Shown here: positions 58,810 to 64,000 of the stretch, in pieces
How positions within the stretch are numbered: the stretch's first letter is position 1
How the letters are laid out: each line of letters starts with the position of its first letter
Source: Nocardioides sp. JQ2195
Lineage (GTDB): Bacteria > Actinomycetota > Actinomycetes > Propionibacteriales > Nocardioidaceae
DNA length: 64,000 nt
Assembly: GCF_012272695.1 (NCBI RefSeq)
Contig: NZ_CP050902.1
Location: forward strand, 620,001 to 684,000
Direction: 5' to 3'
Translations under genes and position numbers: made by a program
Notes under the pieces: generated by a model
Seen by the model: only the letters and a program-made list of their open reading frames with translations
Told to the model about the DNA's origin: nothing
Database searches by the model: none

Positions 58810-61522
58810 CCTCGACGACACCGTGCGCGCCACGCTCGGCGTCGACCATCACGTGGGATACGAACGGATAGTGCCCGGCCTCGGGGAACTCCAGCTCGAC
58901 GAAACCTCCTTGCGAGGGCAGCAGCCCGAGCGTCTGGCTCCCGCCCGTGCCGCGGCGCAGCAGGTAGTCACCCTCGGCGTACGCCGTGTCGAACTGCCCG
59001 CCGACGACGTGGAAGGCGCTGCTCCGGTTGGGGCCGGCGTCGAGCGCCCAGATTCGCACGCGTTCACCGACGTCCACGCGCAACGGGTCGTGGTCGTACT
59101 GGTCGGCGTAGCCGTTGAACACGACGAGGTCGGGCGCCTCGGCGTTCACCTTGTCGATGTCGACCGGCCCGCCCTCGGCGCCCAGGTAGAGCTCGGACTG
59201 CACCAGCAGGAACGAGCGGTCCACGGGCGCGAGTCCGTCGGGCTCGATCACCACCGCTCCGAAGAGGCCGTTGGCGATGTGGGCGGCCATCGGCATCGTG
59301 GAGCAGTGGTACATCCAGATCCCGGCCCTGCGCGCGGTGAACCGGTAGGTCAGGCGGGCGCCGGGCGCGATCGTGCGCATCGGTCGGTCCGGGGCGAGCG
59401 ATCCGGCATGGAAGTCGATAGAGTGCCCGATCGTCCCGTCGTTGACCAGGGTGACCACGAAGGTGTCGCCGACCCGGCCGTGCAGCACCGGGCCGGGTGC
59501 GGTCCCGTCATAGGTCCACAGCGTCTGGGTGACGCCGGGAGCGACCTCGACCTGCGCATCACGGATGTGGAACGTGTGCCGGTGCACGGTCTCGCCGGTG
59601 AGCGGCGGCAGCACCGGGTCGCGGGCGACGAAGCCCGTGCCCGGGACGGCATGCGGGTCCAGCGGTGCGGGCTGGCCCGTCGAACCGCCGGCGCCCGCCG
59701 AACCGCCGGCGCCCGCCGGACCGTGGTGGGCGCCGGCGCCCGGTCCCGCGTTGTCCTTCGTGCCGCCCGGCTCCGTGCCGCCCGGCTCCGTGGACTCACC
59801 GGTCTCCGCGGTGGCCCCCACGGCGACGATCCGCAAGGTCATCCCCATCTGGCGGTGCCCGATCACCGAGCACCAGCCCGCCACGTCACGTCCCACGACC
59901 GCGACCTCGACGCGAGCGCTCTCGCCGGGCGCGAGGCGGCCGCTGTCGGTGCCGTCGTCCAGCACCAGGTCGTGGACCTCGCTCGCATCGGTGTTGGTCA
60001 GGTCGATCACCAGGCGGTCCCCGGCGGGCACCTCGATGGTGGCAGGGGTGAACCGCATGTCGTGCGCCTCGACCTCGACGACGGTCGTCTCACCGGTGGC
60101 GACCACGCCCGCCGCCGCTGAGGGGCCGGCAGCCGCGAGTTCCCCGTCGGCGACGATGCCGCCCACGGTGGCGACCAGGACAGTGACCAGGCCGAGCGCC
60201 AGGGCGGTGCCCGGCGGTGGGCCGGTGACGGGAGTGGGCGCGACCGTGCCGGTGCCCTGACCGCGGCCCGCCACCGGGTCGGCCGGGGTGCGGCGTACGG
60301 CCAGCGAGGACCGGATCGCCAGCGCCAGCAGGGGAAGGAACGAGGCAAGCACCAACAGCGCCAGACCCGAGCAGGCGACGCGCACGGCGGGTGGGACGGG
60401 CAGCACGCAGGCCAGCAGCGATCCGTTGAGCACCGTGGCCCGGAAGATCCCGGCACGGCCCAGGACGTTCGTCGCGGCAGCAACGGAGCGCGGCCCTCCG
60501 CCCAGTGCCACCGGGATCAGGTAGGAGAGCGCGCCGAGCAGGATCTGTGCCCCGAAGCCGGCGGCCAGGAAGGGCGTGAACCAGGTGAAGCGACCCCCGG
60601 CGACCGCCCACGACTCGGTGGTGGCGAACGCGACGACGAGGGCGACCAGTGACCCGGCCAACCAGCAGAGCGCGCCCAGCGCCGAGACAGCGGGGAAGGT
60701 GGACGGCGGGCGCTGGCGGGCGACTCGGACGAATCCCGGGGCCAGGAGCAGCAGGCCGGCAAGGTAGGTGGCCAGACCGACCGCGCTGACGCGCGGCAGG
60801 CCGGCCAGGGCGCCGGCGAGGGTGACGGCAGTCCCGAGCAGCATCACCGGGAGCACCCGGGCGGCCACCCGCTCGGCGTCGTCGGCCATCCGGGTGCGCA
60901 GCATGGTCGGCCACAAGGTGATCAGCGTCCCGGTGACGGTGAACCCGATCCAGCCGAGCAGGTTCACCGCGGCGTGGGCGACCAGCAACCGCTCGTGCCA
61001 CGGATCGGTCTGGGTCCGGGCAAGCAGCACGCCGATCACGATGCCGACCGGGAGCAGGGCAGCAGCGGCCAGGTAGAAGCGCACCACGATCCCGAAGCGC
61101 GGGGCCAGCGACGAGCGCAGTGCCTGCTGCAACGAGGCTCCGTGGCAGGCCACCGCGGCCAGCACTGCTGCCCCGCCGACCAGGGTCACCGGCCACCAAC
61201 CGCCGACCACGCCGACCAGGACCGTGAGCACCCCCAGGTCGAGGAGCGAGAGGCGACGGTTCTGCAGGGTGCGATCGGTCGAGGTGCGCAGCAGCGTGTC
61301 GGTGAACCAGCGGCTCCACACCAGGATGGAGTGGGTCACCGCGCCGAGCAGCGTGAGGTGGATCAGCAGCCATCGCGGCGCCGGGATCCAGGTGTGGGCC
61401 AGGGCCACCACCAGTGCAGCCACCAACCAGAGCACCACGGGCAGGTCACGCATCGGCCAGAACCCGCGGCCGTTGGCGGATCGTTGCGGGGACCCTGCGG
61501 TCGACCCGAGGGCGGGATTCAT
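58790..61522 (-). CDS. nirK: Copper nitrite reductase (NirK) fused to polytopic membrane domain and extra cupredoxin
   Basis: 910 residues. About 12 hydrophobic segments fill residues 1-430, including HLTLLGAVTHSILVW. A cupredoxin domain follows (about 480-565) with type-1 ligands in EVHDL and WCSVIGHRQMGM. A Pro/Gly/Ala linker leads to two NirK cupredoxins (about 640-910): HSIDFHAGS (type-1 and type-2 His plus catalytic Asp), WMYHCSTMPMAAHIANGLFG, AFHVVGGQF (catalytic His) and FVSHVMVDAERGAHG (type-2 His). The predicted axial type-1 position is Leu, not Met. It would reduce nitrite to NO outside the membrane. The ATG overlaps the regulator stop. Confidence 0.87.
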   Translation of the reverse strand: MNPALGSTAGSPQRSANGRGFWPMRDLPVVLWLVAALVVALAHTWIPAPRWLLIHLTLLGAVTHSILVWSRWFTDTLLRTSTDRTLQNRRLSLLDLGVLTVLVGVVGGWWPVTLVGGAAVLAAVACHGASLQQALRSSLAPRFGIVVRFYLAAAALLPVGIVIGVLLARTQTDPWHERLLVAHAAVNLLGWIGFTVTGTLITLWPTMLRTRMADDAERVAARVLPVMLLGTAVTLAGALAGLPRVSAVGLATYLAGLLLLAPGFVRVARQRPPSTFPAVSALGALCWLAGSLVALVVAFATTESWAVAGGRFTWFTPFLAAGFGAQILLGALSYLIPVALGGGPRSVAAATNVLGRAGIFRATVLNGSLLACVLPVPPAVRVACSGLALLVLASFLPLLALAIRSSLAVRRTPADPVAGRGQGTGTVAPTPVTGPPPGTALALGLVTVLVATVGGIVADGELAAAGPSAAAGVVATGETTVVEVEAHDMRFTPATIEVPAGDRLVIDLTNTDASEVHDLVLDDGTDSGRLAPGESARVEVAVVGRDVAGWCSVIGHRQMGMTLRIVAVGATAETGESTEPGGTEPGGTKDNAGPGAGAHHGPAGAGGSAGAGGSTGQPAPLDPHAVPGTGFVARDPVLPPLTGETVHRHTFHIRDAQVEVAPGVTQTLWTYDGTAPGPVLHGRVGDTFVVTLVNDGTIGHSIDFHAGSLAPDRPMRTIAPGARLTYRFTARRAGIWMYHCSTMPMAAHIANGLFGAVVIEPDGLAPVDRSFLLVQSELYLGAEGGPVDIDKVNAEAPDLVVFNGYADQYDHDPLRVDVGERVRIWALDAGPNRSSAFHVVGGQFDTAYAEGDYLLRRGTGGSQTLGLLPSQGGFVELEFPEAGHYPFVSHVMVDAERGAHGVVEVTQPGR

Positions 61523-62214
61523 GCCGGTGTCGGGTCCGTGACGGTGGGCAGGGTGAGCTGGCAGGCGCCGGGTTCGGCGAACGGCTCCAGCTCGGCCCCG
61601 TCGGCGTCGTGCCCGAGCTCGGCGTAGGCGCCCCGGACGATGCCGAGGTGGACCCCGCACACGACGTCCTGCTGGCGGTGGGCGGCCTCGAGGAGCGGGC
61701 ACCGCGTCAGGCGCACCTCGCGCGGGTCCTCGGCTCCGGACTCGGGTGCGAAGCCCAGGTCGTCCAGGAGGGCGAGCACGCCCTCGCGCGCGGCCGCCTC
61801 TGAAGCGGCGACCATCCCGCGATCGCGGGTGAGCTGCCGGCCCCAGGAGGTGCCGGCGTCGGTGCCTGCTCGGGCCGGGTCGGTGCTCGTCTCGGCCAGG
61901 CTGGTGGCCAGGACCGAGGCGAGGGCGGCGTACTCGTTGCCGGCCTGGCCGACCGGGCCGGTCGTCTCGTAGAGCCAGGCGGGGCGGCCGCGCCCCTGTG
62001 GCAGGGCCCGCTCGCGGCGGACGAAGCCGTGCGCGACCAAGGCCTTGAGGTGCTCGCGGACCGTGTTCTGGTGCAGTCCGGAGAGCTTGACGAGGGCGGC
62101 CAGGGTGGTCGGCTCGGGCTGGTCGCGCAGCATCTCGAGGACGGCTCGTCGCGAGGTCGACATGGGTCGTCGAGGCAGCCCGGGACCGGGTCCCGCGAGT
62201 GAATTATTTTTCAC
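61519..62214 (-). CDS. Winged-helix regulator (COG2345/SufR-like) with Cys-containing C-terminus
   Basis: 231 residues. Helix-turn-helix near 20-75 (TTLAALVKLSGLHQNTVREH, then a basic wing RRERALPQGRGRP). The C-terminal part has C172, C186 and C218 (TRCPLLEAAHRQ, VVCGVHLG, GACQL), resembling Fe-S-sensing SufR-type regulators. It likely senses NO or redox state and controls nirK and the divergent hemerythrin. GTG 62214 has TACACT seven bases upstream (leaderless); ATG 62163 is the alternative. Confidence 0.82.
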   Translation of the reverse strand: MKNNSLAGPGPGLPRRPMSTSRRAVLEMLRDQPEPTTLAALVKLSGLHQNTVREHLKALVAHGFVRRERALPQGRGRPAWLYETTGPVGQAGNEYAALASVLATSLAETSTDPARAGTDAGTSWGRQLTRDRGMVAASEAAAREGVLALLDDLGFAPESGAEDPREVRLTRCPLLEAAHRQQDVVCGVHLGIVRGAYAELGHDADGAELEPFAEPGACQLTLPTVTDPTPA

Positions 62215-62247
62215 GGAATGGAGTGTAGTAAATTGATCGCGTGATCA
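62199..62247. promoter_or_regulatory. Divergent control region with two palindromes
   Basis: Two inverted repeats: GTGAA-n6-TTCAC (62199-62214), covering the regulator's GTG start, and TGATC-GCGT-GATCA (62234-62247). Between them lie TACACT (minus-strand -10, 62222-62227) for the regulator and an AT-rich TAGTAAATT (plus) that may serve the hemerythrin. The region is conspicuously AT-rich for this genome. Confidence 0.6.
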
Positions 62248-62282
62248 CCAGGCGGTGGTCCACGAGACCCGAGGAGCACGAG

Positions 62283-63089
62283 ATGGAAGACGTGGTTCTG
62301 GCTTCGACGGAAGCCGATGCGCAGGCGGCCGAGCAGCTGGTGACACACCATGCGGAGATCGACGCGACGCTGGCGCTCAAGGTCGACCTGGTCACGACCG
62401 GCGCCAGGTCGGGGCAGCACGAGGCCGCCGTGGCCGCACGGAAGGCGCTCCTGGACTGGTGTCGCACGACCCTGGTGCCGCACGTCATGGCCGCGGAGGC
62501 GACGCTGTGCCGGGCGGCCGCCGGGATCCCGGCCGGGCGCCTGCTTGTCGAGGCGATGGTGGTGGAGCACCGGGTCATCCGCGACATCGTCGGCCAGGTC
62601 GAGGAGTCCGACGACGTGCTCGACACGATGGTCCTCGCGCACTCCCTGCGTCAGCTCTTCGCGGTCCACCTGAGCAAGGTCAACGACCAGCTGCTGCCAC
62701 TGGTGGTCCGCGACCCCGACGTCCCGGTCGACGAGCTCCTCGAGGAGCTCCGGGGAGAGGCCGCGACGCTCGCCGAGCAGGCGAGTGAGGCCGACGACGG
62801 ATACGGCCACCCGGTGCACGACGAGGCCGCGTGCTCCTGCAACGAGCGCGACACCTCGGCATTCCCCGAGCTCGACGCGCGTGCGGTTCCCCATGCGATC
62901 CGTCACGCGACGGTCTTCGGTGCGCTGGACGCCGTACGGCCGGGGAAGGCTCTGGTCCTCCTGGCACCCCACGACCCGATCCCGCTGCTGCGCCAGCTCG
63001 AGGGGCGCCAGCCCGGTGTCTTCGAGGTGGAGTACCTGCAGCGCGGCCCCGAGGCGTGGCGGCTCCTGGTGACGCGCAGGCCCGCCTGA
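62283..63089 (+). CDS. Hemerythrin-domain protein with C-terminal DUF2249
   Basis: 268 residues. Hemerythrin HHE helices fill about 10-150 (QLVTHHAEIDATL, VPHVMAAEATL, VVEHRVIRDIV, AVHLSKVNDQLLPLV), binding a di-iron centre. A Cys-containing linker (ACSCNE) leads to a DUF2249 domain (ATVFGALDAVRPGKALVLLA). Such proteins are linked to NO and nitrosative stress handling. ATG 62283 is chosen because GAGGAG lies six bases before; an in-frame GTG at 62241 lies inside a palindrome. Confidence 0.85.
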   Translation: MEDVVLASTEADAQAAEQLVTHHAEIDATLALKVDLVTTGARSGQHEAAVAARKALLDWCRTTLVPHVMAAEATLCRAAAGIPAGRLLVEAMVVEHRVIRDIVGQVEESDDVLDTMVLAHSLRQLFAVHLSKVNDQLLPLVVRDPDVPVDELLEELRGEAATLAEQASEADDGYGHPVHDEAACSCNERDTSAFPELDARAVPHAIRHATVFGALDAVRPGKALVLLAPHDPIPLLRQLEGRQPGVFEVEYLQRGPEAWRLLVTRRPA

Positions 63090-63179
63090 CCTTCGGCCCC
63101 TCTTCGACGGGACTTTCGGCCCCGACTGCCCTGAACGGTTGTCCTATCCGGCGAATGCCGACATGGTGGTGCTCGGGAG

Positions 63180-64000
63180 GTGGCGAAATTGGTCGCGAGT
63201 CGAGAATCGGGTCTCACACCTGGCTCCCCGAGCGGGGGTGGCGCTCCGTCAGGATCGCCCATGCTCATGCTGGTCGTGGCCACCCTCGGCTTCGCCGTCA
63301 ACTTCTGGGCGTGGGCACTGCTCAGCCCCCTCGGCCCGAAGTTCCGTGACACGGGCCAGGTCGGCTCGCTGACCGAGTCGGACGTCGCGCTGATGGTCGC
63401 CGTGCCGGTGCTGGTCGGCTCCATCGGTCGCATCGTCGTCGGTGCGCTGACCGACAGGTACGGCGGCCGGGTGATGTTCCCGCTGGTCTCGCTGATCACG
63501 GTCCTGCCGGTGCTGTTCCTGGCGTTCGTCGCGCTCGACTCCTTCGCCCTGATCCTGCTCGGTGGCTTCTTCCTCGGCATCGCCGGCACCACGTTCGCGA
63601 TCGGTGTCCCGTTCGTGAACGCGTGGTTCCCGCCCGAGCGACGGGGTCTCGCCACCGGCATCTTCGGTGCCGGCATGGGCGGCACCGCGATCAGCGCCCT
63701 GACCACCGTGCAGATCTGGGACGGGCTCGGCCACCGGGCACCGTTCCTGTTCGCGGCCGCGGCCCTGGTCGCCTACGCGCTGCTGTCCTGGTTCGTGCTG
63801 CGCGACGCGCCGGGACGCCAGGTCCCCACCACCAGCATGCTGACCCGGCTGCGGGCCAACGCCGCCCTGCCGATCGCCTGGCAGGCCGGCATCCTCTACG
63901 CCGTCTCGTTCGGCGGGTACGTCGCGTTCTCCGTCTACCTCCCGGCCTACCTGAAGACGGGGCACGGCCTGACCGCCGCCGACGCCAGCACCCGGATGGC
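63180..64000 (+). CDS. narK: NarK-type nitrate/nitrite MFS transporter, 3' end beyond the window
   Basis: 273 codons are visible and the frame is open at the window end. Membrane segments begin at MLMLVVATLGFAVNFWAWA, with the NarK1-type signature GIPFVNAWFPPERRG-like stretch (here VPFVNAWFPPERRGLATGIF) near 145. Start is uncertain: GTG 63180 adds 27 hydrophilic residues; ATG 63261 begins directly at the first helix. It lies behind the hemerythrin gene, so it may move nitrate in or nitrite out for the NirK system. It is clearly different from the transporter at 229. Confidence 0.85.
   Translation, partial: MAKLVASRESGLTPGSPSGGGAPSGSPMLMLVVATLGFAVNFWAWALLSPLGPKFRDTGQVGSLTESDVALMVAVPVLVGSIGRIVVGALTDRYGGRVMFPLVSLITVLPVLFLAFVALDSFALILLGGFFLGIAGTTFAIGVPFVNAWFPPERRGLATGIFGAGMGGTAISALTTVQIWDGLGHRAPFLFAAAALVAYALLSWFVLRDAPGRQVPTTSMLTRLRANAALPIAWQAGILYAVSFGGYVAFSVYLPAYLKTGHGLTAADASTRM

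Noticed and set aside
62241..62282. Leaderless GTG start for the hemerythrin gene
   Set aside because: Possible, but GAGGAG at ideal spacing favours ATG 62283 and the GTG lies within a palindrome.

Overview
The window is 64 kb of very GC-rich chromosome with dense, mostly overlapping genes, many GTG starts and few strong Shine-Dalgarno sites. Gene content (NirBD plus a uroporphyrinogen-III synthase/HTH fusion, Eis-type acetyltransferase, DUF4032, DUF3263 next to a LytR_C protein, CysO beside thrC, FadD19-like ligase, GabD2-like dehydrogenase) points to an actinobacterium, most likely Nocardioides or a close Nocardioidaceae relative. No phage, transposase, integrase, rRNA or CRISPR array was seen. 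One tRNA is present. This looks like ordinary chromosome, with its most unusual content in intergenic DNA.

Layout. 1-9.4 kb: nitrate assimilation operon (transporter, nitrate reductase, its FAD/[2Fe-2S] partner, NirB, NirD, HemD-HTH), every junction overlapping. 9.4-16.3 kb: ispF (minus), a membrane-anchored sulfite-oxidase-fold enzyme with an atypical SDR, cysS, rlmB and a metallophosphoesterase. 16.2-23.5 kb: Eis-type acetyltransferase, DUF4032 kinase-like protein, GH13 amylase, soxR with its own SoxR box, tRNA-Thr, hexapeptide acetyltransferase, lipoprotein and pdxY. 23.6-27.7 kb: GMC oxidoreductase and aldehyde dehydrogenase behind a KstR-type operator, then a LigB-type dioxygenase. 28.5-37.2 kb: a nine-gene minus-strand operon (liv ABC importer, acyl-CoA ligase, TetR regulator, 3-hydroxybutyrate dehydrogenase-like SDR, hydrolase), with a consensus -35 and a palindromic operator in its leader. 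37.5-48.3 kb: PLP decarboxylase with a GPH symporter, ParA/MinD-like ATPase, PhaC-like hydrolase with a basic tail, FMN glutamate-synthase-like protein, GAF-PucR regulator and MHS transporter. 48.4-53.6 kb: otsA, class III nucleotidyl cyclase beside a cyclic-nucleotide-binding protein, DUF3263, LytR_C protein, otsB. 53.7-57.8 kb: SAM riboswitch, thrC, cysO, osmC and a FadD19-like ligase. 57.9-64 kb: SGNH hydrolase, then a nitrogen-oxide module: Cys-containing winged-helix regulator with a large NirK fusion on one strand, hemerythrin and a second NarK-type transporter (cut by the window end) on the other.

Most notable. (1) A family of exact-period 22-bp tandem repeats (CGCGAACGGGCA, four variable bases, TTGCTG) sits in five intergenic regions as seven short arrays. 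Where an array abuts a stop codon it always has the same polarity, and the far unit tends to be decayed. A diverged 22-bp array and an unrelated 23-bp array also sit exactly at gene 3' ends and supply stop codons. (2) The NirK module has a membrane domain, an extra cupredoxin, a Leu at the predicted axial type-1 copper position, and a divergent control region with two palindromes. (3) A SAM riboswitch precedes threonine synthase rather than a methionine gene, with P1 abutting the ribosome-binding site. (4) Several genes have a TANNNT -10 box 6-7 bases before the start codon, implying leaderless mRNAs. Two of these begin with 23-25-codon leader ORFs that overlap the next gene by ATGA.
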